64,000 bases of DNA, taken from NCBI GenBank assembly GCA_016748015.1, contig JAAOMT010000276.1, positions 278,343 through 342,342 of the forward strand. The letters run 5' to 3'. Below the pieces are notes generated by a model. That model saw only the letters and a program-made list of their open reading frames with translations. It made no database searches and was not told the origin of the DNA. Shown here piece by piece: positions 32,446-45,321 of the stretch. Positions within the stretch are counted from its first letter, which is position 1. Each line of letters opens with the position of its first letter. Made by a program: the position numbers and the translations under genes. The stretch comes from Geosiphon pyriformis. Its lineage: Eukaryota > Glomeromycota > Glomeromycetes > Archaeosporales > Geosiphonaceae.

Positions 32446-32531
32446 TTGATGGATGGATGGATGGACGAATGGACGAATGGATGGATGGATGGACGGATGG
32501 ACGGACGGATGGATGGATGAATGGATGGATG
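32446..32531. repeat. (GGAT)n microsatellite
   Basis: About twenty GGAT units with occasional GGAC and GAAT variants, near the 3' end of the RhoGAP gene. Open frames across it on the minus strand (Ile-His-Pro-Ser repeats) are artefacts of the repeat. Confidence 0.93.
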
Positions 32532-32719
32532 AAAAAAACATAGAAACTCTCTTGGATTGCTGAATCTCATCCTCAACATGAAAGCAAAAACAAAATCCGA
32601 CATCTGCAAAGCTATCACAGGAACATTGCGCAAAACCCATATTAAACTAGACGTACTTTTCCATACATCTGACCTCTCCAGGTACGCTAGACGATCGATC
32701 CTTGAATATCTCATCCCAC

Positions 32720-35700
32720 CTATATATAATTTGCTTTGAATTTTCCGTTAATTATTTCGCCATTATTTTGGTTGCTAGTAGGTAAGGCTTTAGTTGATGC
32801 TTGGGGATCTGTCATTGCTTGCATATGAGCTTCCATCTCGCGATGTTGCTCAGAGAAGACTTCATACATAGAATCACGTTGTGAAAAATTCCTCACTGTC
32901 AATCGTCGTTGTTTACGTGCGTCTAATTCATCAAAATCGCCCAATTTTTCTTGTTGGTATGAAATTTCATGATAGCTATCAAGCGATCTTTGTGATGATA
33001 AACTTTGAAGGTTTCGTGTAGGTTGAAGACCCATGGGAACAGAGTTTGACCGCATTGAAGAACTTTGTGGTTGGGAATGAGTTGGTGTTGGTGATCGTCG
33101 TGGGCTACTTGTGAATTGTATTGTATCCTCATTAGATTCAGTGGATTCAGTTTCGAGGTCATCCTCTTCTACATGAAGTTCCAAGTCATTGACCTCTTCA
33201 TCTTCATCATCTTCATCATGGTTACGACGGATTGATTTAACTGCGAAATTTGAAGATCATTATCAATATTAATAGCTTTCTTAATCACAAGAAGAAGATC
33301 TCTAGTCACTTTTAATCCACTCACCAGTCAACTTTCTTTCTAACCCAACGACAGCTTCAGGCGCATTATCAAGATAATGAACACTGTTTCGATTACTCCT
33401 TCCGCCAATTTCTTCACGTATATCCGTCCGTCGCATGGCGGTTTTCGGTGATAAAGAAGAACTATTGTCATTATCAGGAGAAGCTGGATCTCCTGATGGG
33501 TCTGAAGAATTCGAGTCTAAATGATAGTTTCCTTCCGGTTCCTCAAGAGCTTTTGGAGCTGCGATGCCGTCTTGATCGATGAAGAAGATATATTCAAATT
33601 CAGCCATAAATAGACTGAAAACACCGGCAGGAATCCCTAAGCTTGGTGAGAATACGATCCCAATATTACGCATTGTCATTTTGTTGATGTCTGCATTTTG
33701 AACAATTCGGATCAAATGGGCGGTAAGGGTACGTAATAATGTATAATTTGACAAAGGCAAAGAAGAAACGAGGCGGCCAAGTTCATTGACCCTATCTCGA
33801 CGTTCCAGTAGATCTGTTGTGATAATATTACGTGAAAACCTTAATTATTAGACAGGTTTAAAAAAAAAAAGATATCTGTTTCATTGATGAACTTTTATTT
33901 ACCAATAACATTCACAAACTCTGGCAGCAATTCTCTGGTCAATACACTAGTGGGAAGCTCTCGGAGAAAAGCTTTCAAGATACCGGCAACCGCATGAACA
34001 TCGTAGGATTCCCCATCCGCTAAAAGATTAACATCACCCTCTGTGTTAAATCGCTCCCTTAAACTTTTTATGATTGCTGAAGAACCGCTCAGACGATAGA
34101 TTCCTTCTTCGAATGCCGCGTTCTTGGCATCAAGATATTCAATACAACGATAAACAACTGCAGGAAGTTCATATCCTTCCTTGATTCTTGCCACAGCAAT
34201 TGCTTGATCCAATGGAACACCAAAAACAATTCTAGTGACATCCGGTATAACATCTCGATGCTTTTTATCTTCTTTGCCGCCACCAAACATGGGTTTACCA
34301 AAGAAGGTCATTCGTACCCCTTTGCGATCCTTTTTCTCATGATCATCCAGTCGTCTCACGAAGCCATTTGGCTGAAGCGCTTGATTAAAAATAGGTAATA
34401 AAATACCAGCTCCAGTTGATGATTGTTGGTTTGATGAAAGTTCCTTGGGTTCAGGAGTTCCTCCAGATTTAGGTGGCACACGACCTACACTATTATTACC
34501 ATCATTTTCTTCCCAATTCATCAGCATACTTCCCCGTTTATTAACTTGATTTGAGGGTGCACCCAATCTTGATTGTGAAAATGACGAATCTTGTTGTAGT
34601 AGGGAATTCATATTGGTAGGCAGACTACTTGACAAAGGGCCCACGGAAAGATTTTGATTTAATGATAGAGAAGATGAAATATGATGCGTGGGAAAATATG
34701 GACTGGAAGAACTATTTGAAATTGGCTCGTATCCAGGTTGATCATTATTTTCACCATTTTTTCTTGAGATTGAGTCATTGCTTCCTTTCTTTCTCGTGAC
34801 AGAATGTTCATTACGAATTTCTTCGCGTGCTTGTTGGAGAACTGCGTCGCTAACAATTAATTTCTGATTATTTTGATCTCGGCCAAGTTGAGAAATTGGC
34901 AGCGCGTTAATCTTTTCAATATTTTGAGTTGCTAGCTTCTTTGCCTTTTCCTTTTTTTGTTTCTTGATTTCTTGTTCTTCTTCCGTGACATTTACATATT
35001 GTAATAAAGCCTCTACCCATTGATCTCTTTCAGCGTCACTTTCAGCGCATAAAACATGTCTTGTATTTCCTTTTGAACCTTGCTTTGGCTCCAAGATCAA
35101 GAATGCATGACGATAAGAATTTTCATTTCCAGTGAGATCGGTTTCAAGAGGTCCAGTTGTTTGCTGACGACCTATCTGGGCATTCGTCAATCGGATAGTA
35201 CCTAATTGATGACCATCTTTCTAAGAATGCGATAAAGTGAAGGTTAAATGATTTGAAAAAGTTAATAGTCACCAAATAAAAAACAACTCCACCAGTTTAT
35301 TTACAGATTCGTAATATTCCAGTATTGAACTTTTTAATACAAAGTATCTTGTTTTCCAACCACCAAAGTTCTTCCCTCGCTTTGTCAAGTAGCCTTCCTT
35401 ACGACCGATAAAATTCTAAAGAATTGCAATAGTCAGGATTAAAAACCGTATCCGATTGTTCGAATGAGATAAAAAAAGATCTTACAAGATAATCACGATC
35501 ATCCCATTCAACGACATCTCTACTCAAGAATTCACATAGATCTTTATTATCATTCAGTGGTAGCGAGATGACATGTTTAAGATAATTCTCCAGGGCCAAC
35601 TAAGGTCAATGTCCAATTTGATTATAGAATTAATAACTCTAGAGAGAACGGTTTGAAATTTCAGATCCAAAAAATATCGAAAAAATAATAAGCTAATAAT

Positions 35701-36342
35701 TCACCTTGCGCTGATCGACCTTATTAGGGGCATTATTTGTGAAAAGATTTTTATCGGGTAATTTTCCAATCTTTACATTCCGATTTTGTCGTTGTTTTAA
35801 CTAGTAGAAAAGTTGGAAATTAATCGAATTAGCAATCATTTTTCGTAGAAAACCTTTTTCAGATTTTTCTGATAACATACTTTTGCATCCAACGCCAAAA
35901 AGTCCGAGTAAAGTTTCTCAATTCGCCACAATTCTTCCTCACTACCAATGATACTACCATGAAGTTGCCTAGCACGAACTGATATCACAAATGCTAACAC
36001 CTCTTTTCCCTTTTCATTAGTCTTGATATTACTGCCTTCAATCTTGACATCGATTCCAGATATTGCATCTGACGAAAGTGTTGTTATATCAGGGCCTTGC
36101 ATACTAGGTCTGGGTGTTTGTTCCGAATTATTTTGTTGCTGTGGTTGAGGATTTGAAGAACTGCGCGTAGGAGGGTATTGTGTTCTAGTCGAATCCATCG
36201 TCAAACTCACAATGCTATGCGCATCATTCATGGAAGGCTTATTTTTTTGATGTTTACGTGATGTTGGTTCAGAACTTGAAAACCCGGTAGTCCTACTATT
36301 ATTGTTATTATGATTATAATTATAATTATTATTATCATTATG

Positions 36343-36407
<65 letters not shown>

Positions 36408-36421
36408 TACTACTACTACTG

Positions 36422-36453
<32 letters not shown>

Positions 36454-36541
36454 ACTACTATTACTATTATTATTATTGTTGTTGTTATTATTGTTGCTGT
36501 TGTTATTTTCGTTGTTGTTGTCATCATCATCGTCATCATCA

Positions 36542-36596
<55 letters not shown>

Positions 36597-37284
36597 TATT
36601 ATTATCGATAGATTTACTATCTCTTTGTGTTATTATGGCACTATTTCGATTTCTTTTCATTTCAGGAATGCCTAATGAGTTTCCGGAATTGTTTGGATAT
36701 ATGAAAATGGGCTCTTTTCCAGCTTTCGAATTTTCTGATTCATTATGAGAGGAATTAGAGATTCGACTTTGAGATTGTTTAATGGACTCGAAGGATTTTG
36801 CTTGTTTTAGCGATTTCTTATTTTCAGGTTCGAGATGAGTACTCAGATTTGGTGCACTATTTATGTGTGTTAGGGATCCAGAATTACTTTGTTTGCGGTA
36901 TGGTTCCTGAAGAAGCACCGATGACTTACTTTTTCCAACATCAGCAGAAGTTCTTGAAGCAGATTTATGATTAATTTTGTTATTCTGAGAGTCAGTGTAA
37001 TCTTCATGGATAACTACCAATTCATTAATTGGCAAAGAAGGTGAAGGATTATGAGAGATATGATGACCATTCTCTATGATCGAGACGGATCCAAATTTTT
37101 TATGGTATGAATCCTTGAAGGTTTTATAAGCAGCTATATCTTTATCAATGATATGATTGGTAGGAGACATCACATCATCACCGCTCATTCTTCGACCAGA
37201 GTTTAATGATGAATTTGAATCACCATATCGGGAAATTTGTGATTGACCTTCACTACCACGTCGTTGGTGATAGTGGTGGTGATT

Positions 37285-37328
<44 letters not shown>

Positions 37329-37894
37329 GGTGTTGTTGTTGTTGTTGTTTATAAAGAGAATGATTATTATTACGAGAAAGTGGAATATTCTCTTCGTCAC
37401 CTTCTTCTTCCTCCTCAACAAAAGGTGGGTATAATTTTTGAGAAGAAAAACTAGGTGATCTTAAACCGGGAGGTAAACCTGACCTTGGAGAAGTTGGTAA
37501 TCCATAAATTTCAGGACGTGGAGATGTATTATTACTAAATGAATCTTCACTATGTTGAGAATTTTCTCGTGATGATATTTGACTAAGTCGATAATTAGGA
37601 TTTGAAGATTTTTGTCCATCATTGAATGAATTCCTTGACATTGAAGGAGGTGTTGGGGAAGAAGGAGAGAATTGATGTTGTGAATCAAAATCTTCGAAAT
37701 CTGTATCATTCGTATCATTCCTTTGATGAAAATGACGTTTGACACTACTAAAACTACCTGATCCTGAAGATTTTATGGAATTTGATGGTGATTGAGGATG
37801 ATATCGAGGTGAAATTTGAGGTGATTGTTGTGTTGTAAATTGGTTGGAGTTTGAAAGTTGAAGAGGAGTTAAAATTGGTGTCTGGTATGGTTGA

Positions 37895-37933
<39 letters not shown>

Positions 37934-38459
37934 TGTTGTGATAGCATTGGTTGTGTATTGTTTATATTAATATCGAATGAAATCGGAATATCGGAACGAC
38001 TATCTCCGTGATTGGAAATAGAAGATTGATGATTTCCCAAGTCTGATAGGATAAATGATCTATCAATTGTCGGTGGTTCGGGTGATGAAAAATTTTTCAT
38101 TAGATCCGCCGATAAAGGTGAATCAAAATTTTCATTTTCTAGTAATAAGTGATTTAATGTTTCACTTTCAGATCTTTCGGTTATCGTTTTTGCCGTGATA
38201 TTTTGGTTTGATGATTTTTGTTGATATTTTGAAGATGTTGATATTGATGTCGATTGGTTTGTATCTTTCTCATTTTGTGGCTCTTGACCATTAACAATCA
38301 AATCATTATTCGAGGTAGGTTCCTTATTATGATTGTTACTACTATTTATATCAATGGTTTGAAGAGTCGGCACAGCCGACCTTTGACCATCATTGATATT
38401 AATATTGTCCGTTGATATTGTTTTATTGTGGTTATTGATGCTGCTGCTGCTACTACTAC

Positions 38460-38495
<36 letters not shown>

Positions 38496-38877
38496 TACCA
38501 GCGCTGCTGCTAATATCATTTTGGCTTTCTTTTTCTTTGAAATTGTTCACTCTTTTCATAGCAACTGATGTGTCCTCCTCCTCTTCCTGTAACTGGGAAC
38601 GATTCAAATGATCGGTATCTTTTGATTTTCCAGAGAGTCTATTATTTTCATAGATCAGCTTTTGATTATCTTTTTGCAAGTTATTAATAATGGATTTTTG
38701 TTTCTCAATAAGCTTCCATAATTGTTGGTTTTGAGAGCGCAAGGAATTACACTCTGAGATGGCTTGTTGTAACGATGTTGCGGTGACGCTACAATTTTGA
38801 CTAGCGAAACGCGTATTTTCTACAATCTGGGGTGAGGCTAGTTGTGGTGCCCTTTGCTGTCGAGGTGAAGCGGACAT
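32720..38877 (-). CDS. Large PX-PH-RhoGAP protein (Bem3-like)
   Basis: Seven exons in coding order: 38877-35881, 35800-35705, 35599-35486, 35415-35305, 35220-33903, 33813-33325 and 33240-32720. All are in phase and give 1,881 residues. A coiled coil lies near residues 40-85. A long Ser/Asn/Gln-rich disordered region with poly-Asn, poly-Ser and poly-Gln follows. A PX domain starts at about residue 955 and spans three exons. The PH domain begins at EGYLTKRGKNFGGWKTRYFV, about residue 1074. The RhoGAP domain runs from about 1437 (FGVPLDQAIA) to 1620, with the arginine finger in GIYRLSGSS and the KAFLRELP motif. Family knowledge: the PX-PH-RhoGAP order is that of yeast Bem3, which switches off Cdc42 at sites of polarised growth; PX and PH bind phosphoinositides. 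The C-terminus is acidic and Ser-rich. A longer or alternatively spliced first part cannot be excluded. Confidence 0.88.
36298..36610. repeat. Coding trinucleotide repeats in the RhoGAP gene
   Basis: Nearly continuous (ATT/ACT/GCT/GTT)n on the plus strand, encoding about 100 residues of mostly Asn and Ser, with a short Asp run, on the minus strand. Other in-gene arrays are the poly-Gln tract near 37280-37350 and Ser/Asn tracts near 37898-37932 and 38440-38495. Likely length-polymorphic. Confidence 0.9.
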
Positions 38878-40725
38878 TATGAAGCCACTACTACTAGTAT
38901 GATTATTCTTAAATAATGACTATTTTTGCCGCATGTGTGTTTGAACAATACCTTTTAAATTTATTTCGCTGATAAGGTCTGGATTTTTGATGTTCAGCGA
39001 TTCTTCCTTCAATACTATATCTTTCGAGTTAGAAGAGAGCGCTGTAAATATAAAAGTTTTTACAAGAGAAACGAGTTAAAAAATTAAATTTTCAAACGGT
39101 TCTGAGTGACGTGAAATAGTTTTAGAGGTAAGTGTTTTTTGTATTATTATTATTATTATTATTATATGCGTTAAAGAACAACTTTAGCTTTCTGGTAAAA
39201 AGGGGAACACCACGTGGGTGGAGGGGGTGTGTGTAGCAGTCAGGAGAAATTTTTTGGAGAAGCGATGAGATTGTATAAACCCAAAGGGAAAGTTCAGCGA
39301 TGAAACGGGAAGCGATTAGACAAAATATTTTACTCGACCAAAAAAATTATAGGGATAGGAAAGAGTGAGTATTCCTGAATATGGTGGTGATGGTGGTGGT
39401 GGTGAACGTGAAAGTAGTAATTATAAAGTAGGAAACGATGTGAATCTGAAAATTGATAAAATGGGAAACGCTTTTTCGTTGATGAGCTGCTGTGGAAAAA
39501 GGGAAGGAAGAGACTAATAGGAAATTAGTAGAAGGTATAGTTAACTTTTACCTCGATTAGTAAGGTGTTAATTGATGTTCCTTTTCTTTTTTTTTTCTTG
39601 TACTTCCTTACACCATGCGAAATGATGTTACCTTTATGCTCAATTATAATGAACCCTCTCTCGCGTTGAGGAATTGTTTCTTTTTTAACTATGATCTGTA
39701 TCTCTTTAAATTTGTCCGACTGCAAACAGTTTCTCTCGAATAATTCTAATTGTTTCGGCTTTTGTGTCCAGAGAAAGGAAAAGTACAAGAAGATTATTAA
39801 ATAATGAATCAATTTGTGTAAAGTTTTCAATCAGCGAAAATCTAATCATCTTAACATGGAAAGTCAATTTGTAAAAAAAAATTTTAAAAGACCAAAGTAC
39901 TGTTGTGTTTGTACTCGGCTGTAACGGCAAACTCTAGAGTTTCAATGTTAAGATGCGAGCGAGCGGGCAGGGGGCGGGCGACGGAATAGATCATATACAG
40001 ATGTGAAAGATTAGGTTTTTAAATATCAGTCATTGTACTCGATGATGCATGTGGGGTAAAGATAAAAAATATTAGCTTTTCCAGTAACGGGAGCGGTTGT
40101 TTCTCGTTTCGCTCTTGCTAGTACTAACCTGTATTAAAAAAAAAAAGATATTCAAATCAAATTTATTTCCCCTCCTCCAATGACCATCCCAATTCACAAA
40201 TTGCCCCTATGTCCAACTAAAAGACAAGACGGAATAAATAACTCATCATCATCATCATCATCATCATCATAACCCTGATTCGATTCTCTTGGGGGAAATA
40301 TTGTCTCAATACTGCGACTGGATTGAACGAAATCAGTAAAACCTAAAAAGATAATCCCGATTCATAGCTATATATTTGCACAATTTAGAAGGCAAATCAA
40401 AAAATTCTCAAAAGAAGACCATAATTGAGGTGCATCAAGATTCCAATCACCCTCGTTTTTTTCAAAGTTCATTTAACAAAAGAGCGATAAATAAAAGTTA
40501 AAGAATGTTAAAAGGAAGCAATTATTATCATTATTATTATTATTGTTGTTATTGTTGTTATTATGGATAGATAAAAATTACAACTTGGCCAATTTTAATA
40601 ATTCGAATTTCCCTAGGTTTTTATAGAAAAGAACACAAATATTTTGAAAAAGAAAAATATGTTCTAACCACTTTTCTATTTGTGTCAAACCTTTAAAAGG
40701 AATATTACAAGAGAGGGGAATAAAA
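38878..40725. other. Divergent promoter region between RhoGAP and RPAP1 genes
   Basis: About 1.85 kb without a supportable gene; it must hold both promoters and 5' UTRs. Contains (ATT)n near 39144-39164, a GC-rich patch at about 39956-39983 (GCGAGCGAGCGGGCAGGGGG) that is unusual for this genome, (ATC)n at 40244-40270 and (ATT/GTT)n near 40526-40562. The minus-strand frame at 39525-39830 has no recognisable features. Confidence 0.45.
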
Positions 40726-43700
40726 ATGTCTGATTTACAAGACACCGAAGATCTTTTAAATTTACAAGAAGAGTTTTTAAGAAAACAAATAAAGCCCGCA
40801 GCTACTGTGATAAAAAGACCTCAAATTCAAACAAAAAGTGTTCTACAACATAAGAAACCTGGTCAAGCTCGCTTAGTTCGGGAACGAGAAAATGTTTCCT
40901 TGGAAACAAGATCTGTTGATGAATCAATCCAACTTCAAGCAAACCTAGCTCAAGGGAAAGGTAAAAAATCAATTTTCGCAAGGCGCCAGGAACTGAATTC
41001 ACAGAATTTGATCGGTCAAACTTCTTCGGAAAGACCTTTAGAGGAGCATGTTCCCGCTGTTAAAAAAGTCCTTGATATGCATTCATATCAAAGTAGCACA
41101 ATAAGCTTGGTTAAAGAGAATGACACTAGTGGGACTGTATTGCCCCCCACCCCCACTTTCCACTCTTACACGGGATTCCCACTACCAGTTCGTCGAAATG
41201 TTGTTTCTTTGAAGAAACGAAAATCAACCCAGGATTCTGAAACAGGACATGGAGAAAATGAAGATATTTTAATGGAAACCCACCATGTTATTGATGATGA
41301 TTCTCAAAAATATTTAGAAAATACTGATTCACCAGGCTCAATTAATGATTCTATTCATGAGGAAAACTTGAAAAGATTAGCCAACATGTCCGAGGATGAA
41401 ATTCTTCAAGCTCAAACCTTTTTACGTCAAGCTTTGAATCCAGATTACTTGAAGAAATTGTTATCAAAATCGACGCATCCGAAAACAGCCGAGGAAGAGG
41501 GGCTCGAAAAATATCAATCCAATGAACTGGGGACTAGCAAGAATTTGCAAAAGAGAGTTCACTTTGTCGATTCAGAATACAGCAGCAAAGATAAATTCGA
41601 GGATACTATGGAGTTGAAAGGATCAAATGAAGCTGACGATTCATTACCACTCGTCATGAAAACTAAATATTTCTCAGATATACCTGCTGAACCAGAGAAA
41701 CTCGAATGGATGGGCATATCCAATGATACAAAACAAACGCAGTTTGATCCTAATTCTACATCTTTCAGATCATATACCCCTGGACCAAAAGATCCCATGG
41801 CTGCATCATATCGTTTCGATTTTAAAGGAAATATTCTAGCAAAAGATATGAATATATCAGTATATTATGGCCTTCATCATCATGGAGATGATCCTGACCA
41901 ACCAGGATATACGATCGCTGAATTGTTGCATTTGACACGTAGCAATATGCGAAGTCAAAGAATTATTCCTTTGAATATTCTAGGTCGCATCTTCATGAAA
42001 ATTCGAAAAGGTTTTTATGGTGACGATATAGCCCAAGGAATCGTTGAATGGATGATCAAATTAAACGCTCTAATGTATTTGAGAAGCGCGTTAGACGATA
42101 CCCACGAATCAGCTATTGTTGCTGCAATTGATGCTCTCTCAGGTTGGGTGATTGGATCTCTTGAGGATTTCAAAAAGGAAGAGAAACTCTGGGATCTTGT
42201 TGGAAACTTGCATCGAGGATATGAAAATGTCTTTCTTTTTGAAACTAAAACGTCGAAAACGACAAAAAAATTCGGCATGGAAATGCGGATCGATGAAAAT
42301 ATCCAAGATTTCGAAAATCCCATGGATGATAACACTATGGATCATGAAAAACTTCTTGCTGAAGATCTTGTTGAAGGACTGTTGGCAATGAATGTTCTCG
42401 ACCGATTTCGCTATTTACTTGATAAATACATTTTACCACGAATTACGATAGAGCAGATAATTTCAATGATGTTGAGATTAGCCCGTCATTCTTTGAAATC
42501 GGTCCAAAAAATTCTAAACTGTTCACGATTACTTGAATTGATTCATGCAAAATATATATGCCTAACTTGGCCTGTCGCTCAATCCCCAATAATTATGTCT
42601 GATGAAGCAAAAAGTCTTTCTCTCATCTCTTCATCTCGACTATTAATGCCAAATTATCCATTTGTCGTGGCGGTCAAGTTATTGCGTGTTATGTGTCAAT
42701 CCTCAAAGAATATAAGCCAAGATTTAATGAAAAGGAATTATATCAACAAATTATCAAGATATGTTTTGGTTTCGTATTCAGCTTTGAAAAGCGAATTTGA
42801 TGTCTTGATAGGGCATGAACTTTTTTTAGAAACTTTCAGAATATACATAATCCTCACTGCTTACGGAATGCATCAGGAAGTTCTCTCGAGTCTATATACA
42901 GTGTTTCCTTCCATGATACAGACAATCTATGAGATAAAAATGCCTTGGGAATGGAGTGTAAAAGATTCGGGCAAAAACCAAAAACAACAAAAAAATGAGA
43001 TAGAATTATCCGAGATGCGGAGAAAGATCAATATTGCAATTGGTTTTTTCAGGCTAATGGAGACTTGGATGTTTTCTTTGACTACTCATCACAAAATGTC
43101 GAAAATTCAAAGCTTAGAGATTATTGATAATTGCTCAAAAGGTGAAGCTCGACCTAGCGAGTTTCTAAACGATGCTGTGGAATTATTACATCAATGGACC
43201 TTTGGTATCCCGAATTCAATAGAATGGTTTAAGGCGTTGCAAGATGATGACCATGAATTGGCAATCACCTTGATCTCGAGTGCTTCAGCTTATATTGCAA
43301 GTTGGTGTGAGCATTTGCGTGATTATCCTTTAAAAGATATTTCAGTAATATCTAATATATGGAACCGACTTAATTTGGGAAAGTGTCATACTTTGCCTTT
43401 TCTGGAATATTTGCGAAAAAGAATGGAATGTGCAAACATGATAAGCTCAAATGAATTTAATTTCACGACCAGGTTTTGGCAGCTGCCAAATTTACCAGGA
43501 GCGTATCATCCTCGCACCTGGAATGTTCTTTCTGCAGAATTGAGACGTTCAGTTATCAGTGATTGTGTTTCCTCACAAATCTCATTAATTAATCAGACTG
43601 CTTGGTTCTTGTGGGACAAAGAGAACCAACAAGGAGTTATTATTTCAGAAGCTTTTAACGTTTTAAATGCAATATTTCCCTTCCTGGAAATGACTTTTCT

Positions 43701-45321
43701 AAACAAAGTGGGAAAAGAGAAACAACAACAGTCGCGAGCTATGTGGTATAATTTTTTTGAGCGATGGGAGACTTATTTAGTGTATGAATGGTTATGGACA
43801 ATGTTATGGCTCGAAGAGAAATCCAAAAGAGCATCAAGGCCCCTTATAATCAATAATGAATCATCGAAAAAGCTAATTACATTCGCTTTGTACTTGGTAC
43901 CTCGATTTTTGCCTGGGGATGAAGAAATGGTATTGAATATTGTAGAATGTCTGCTTGAAATATTTCTTGGTCCTTCTATTGAAACTTCAAGTAACCATGA
44001 GTCTGGGATGTCCATATCAAGAATAGCCTTAAAAAAGACCTTATGGTCACTCTATAAAAATCGAATTGATTTTCGAGATCTTAACAGTGTTCCCCAAAAA
44101 ATGGGACCAAAACAACAGCTATTTTTGGATTTCAGTGGAAAGAGCTCTGCATTACCTTTAACCAAAGGATGGACATTTCTCCCGATAGATGAACTATACA
44201 GGAATAGGAATATTTTGGTTATGGATGAAGAAGTCAAAAAAGAGGTTTTGATAGGTTGTTTGACCTTTGGCTTGGAGATCCAAAGAGCTTGGCAAGAAAC
44301 TCAAGACCTTGTTTCACCAGCTGGTGATATCTTATTGACTATACCACCCTACCCTATGATATATCCTATGATTGTGGTGTTATCTGTGATGAAGATATTT
44401 TTATTAGAGGGAGAATTGTATAGAGACATGCAAATCAATCAATTGATCGAGGATATTCTAGAACCCTACACATTGAAAAAAAGTGATTTGAAAGATGAAA
44501 TTTCAAGTCCTGTGGATGTTGAAACTTCAATCATCTGTACAAATAATCCCAACCTATCATTACTTCAATTGGAAGATGCTGCTAACCACATCTTGGAAAT
44601 TCCATTCTATCAGTTTTTTACCGACTTCTCGGCAAGCTATGTCGCTGAATCACTAGGAAACAAATTATTCGCACGATTGCTTCTCACGCCACTAGCAACG
44701 GCTTTATATCCAATCGATTACCGCATACTAGTCTGGAGTGATTTGTACGAGGTTCTGAACACAATTGAGGTTCAATATCAGGAGGTTATTTGTTTCCCAT
44801 TACATCTAAATGATCGCGTCGACAGCACTTATGGAGGATTTTTAAGTTACTTTTCCCCTGTCGAAGAAAACAAGACCATTTTACAGATGTACGTCAGGGC
44901 TTTAGTTAATGAACGCGTTAGTTTGGAAAAAACGCCATTTTTATATTGGATTGCCGTGCACCACTTGTGTGGATTTGCGTTTGGATTCTTGAATGATCAA
45001 CAGCCCCCTGATATATTAGAGAACAGCGTTCCAGAAGAAAATCACGACATGAATATCGGCGAGATCCATGAAAGGACGAAATTGAGAATTGAAATAGCTA
45101 ATGCGATAATTAGCCGGGCAAAGAAACCTGTTATTCAAGATTGGTTTTGGTACACTGAAAGAAACTTCAGGCTTAACATTAATTATAAAAAAAATGATGA
45201 ACTATTTTCTGAAAATAGATTGGTTATGATGCCAAAATGTTTCACTTATAGCAAGACAGAAGAAAGGAATAGAAGAAAAGAATGGGTGAAAGAATTTTCC
45301 AATCATGAATTTTTCGTATGA
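40726..45321 (+). CDS. RPAP1: RNA polymerase II-associated protein 1
   Basis: Intronless 1,531-residue protein. Family knowledge: RPAP1 (yeast Rba50) helps assemble Pol II in the cytoplasm and links it to Mediator. The N-terminal RPAP1 motif is at about residues 215-247 (LANMSEDEILQAQTFLRQAL). The RPAP1_C signature starts at about residue 361 (YRFDFKGNILAKDMN) and contains the diagnostic LHHHGDDPDQPGYTIAELLH. The remainder is a long helical repeat-like region, as expected for this family. The first methionine (MSDLQDTEDLLNLQEEFLRK) fits the conserved start of the family. The length matches metazoan RPAP1 (about 1,400 residues) rather than the short yeast Rba50. Absence of introns in a 4.6-kb gene is notable beside its intron-rich neighbours. 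Confidence 0.93.
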   Translation: MSDLQDTEDLLNLQEEFLRKQIKPAATVIKRPQIQTKSVLQHKKPGQARLVRERENVSLETRSVDESIQLQANLAQGKGKKSIFARRQELNSQNLIGQTSSERPLEEHVPAVKKVLDMHSYQSSTISLVKENDTSGTVLPPTPTFHSYTGFPLPVRRNVVSLKKRKSTQDSETGHGENEDILMETHHVIDDDSQKYLENTDSPGSINDSIHEENLKRLANMSEDEILQAQTFLRQALNPDYLKKLLSKSTHPKTAEEEGLEKYQSNELGTSKNLQKRVHFVDSEYSSKDKFEDTMELKGSNEADDSLPLVMKTKYFSDIPAEPEKLEWMGISNDTKQTQFDPNSTSFRSYTPGPKDPMAASYRFDFKGNILAKDMNISVYYGLHHHGDDPDQPGYTIAELLHLTRSNMRSQRIIPLNILGRIFMKIRKGFYGDDIAQGIVEWMIKLNALMYLRSALDDTHESAIVAAIDALSGWVIGSLEDFKKEEKLWDLVGNLHRGYENVFLFETKTSKTTKKFGMEMRIDENIQDFENPMDDNTMDHEKLLAEDLVEGLLAMNVLDRFRYLLDKYILPRITIEQIISMMLRLARHSLKSVQKILNCSRLLELIHAKYICLTWPVAQSPIIMSDEAKSLSLISSSRLLMPNYPFVVAVKLLRVMCQSSKNISQDLMKRNYINKLSRYVLVSYSALKSEFDVLIGHELFLETFRIYIILTAYGMHQEVLSSLYTVFPSMIQTIYEIKMPWEWSVKDSGKNQKQQKNEIELSEMRRKINIAIGFFRLMETWMFSLTTHHKMSKIQSLEIIDNCSKGEARPSEFLNDAVELLHQWTFGIPNSIEWFKALQDDDHELAITLISSASAYIASWCEHLRDYPLKDISVISNIWNRLNLGKCHTLPFLEYLRKRMECANMISSNEFNFTTRFWQLPNLPGAYHPRTWNVLSAELRRSVISDCVSSQISLINQTAWFLWDKENQQGVIISEAFNVLNAIFPFLEMTFLNKVGKEKQQQSRAMWYNFFERWETYLVYEWLWTMLWLEEKSKRASRPLIINNESSKKLITFALYLVPRFLPGDEEMVLNIVECLLEIFLGPSIETSSNHESGMSISRIALKKTLWSLYKNRIDFRDLNSVPQKMGPKQQLFLDFSGKSSALPLTKGWTFLPIDELYRNRNILVMDEEVKKEVLIGCLTFGLEIQRAWQETQDLVSPAGDILLTIPPYPMIYPMIVVLSVMKIFLLEGELYRDMQINQLIEDILEPYTLKKSDLKDEISSPVDVETSIICTNNPNLSLLQLEDAANHILEIPFYQFFTDFSASYVAESLGNKLFARLLLTPLATALYPIDYRILVWSDLYEVLNTIEVQYQEVICFPLHLNDRVDSTYGGFLSYFSPVEENKTILQMYVRALVNERVSLEKTPFLYWIAVHHLCGFAFGFLNDQQPPDILENSVPEENHDMNIGEIHERTKLRIEIANAIISRAKKPVIQDWFWYTERNFRLNINYKKNDELFSENRLVMMPKCFTYSKTEERNRRKEWVKEFSNHEFFV

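Noticed and set aside
32391-32714. Ile-His-Pro-Ser repeat protein on the minus strand
   Set aside because: Product of the (GGAT)n microsatellite; no other coding evidence.
36228-36748. Poly-Ile, poly-Leu and poly-Val open frames on both strands
   Set aside because: They are other frames of the Asn/Ser-coding trinucleotide repeats in the RhoGAP gene.
39525-39830. 101-codon minus-strand frame upstream of the RhoGAP gene
   Set aside because: No recognisable domain, lies in a promoter region, and has low-complexity basic runs.
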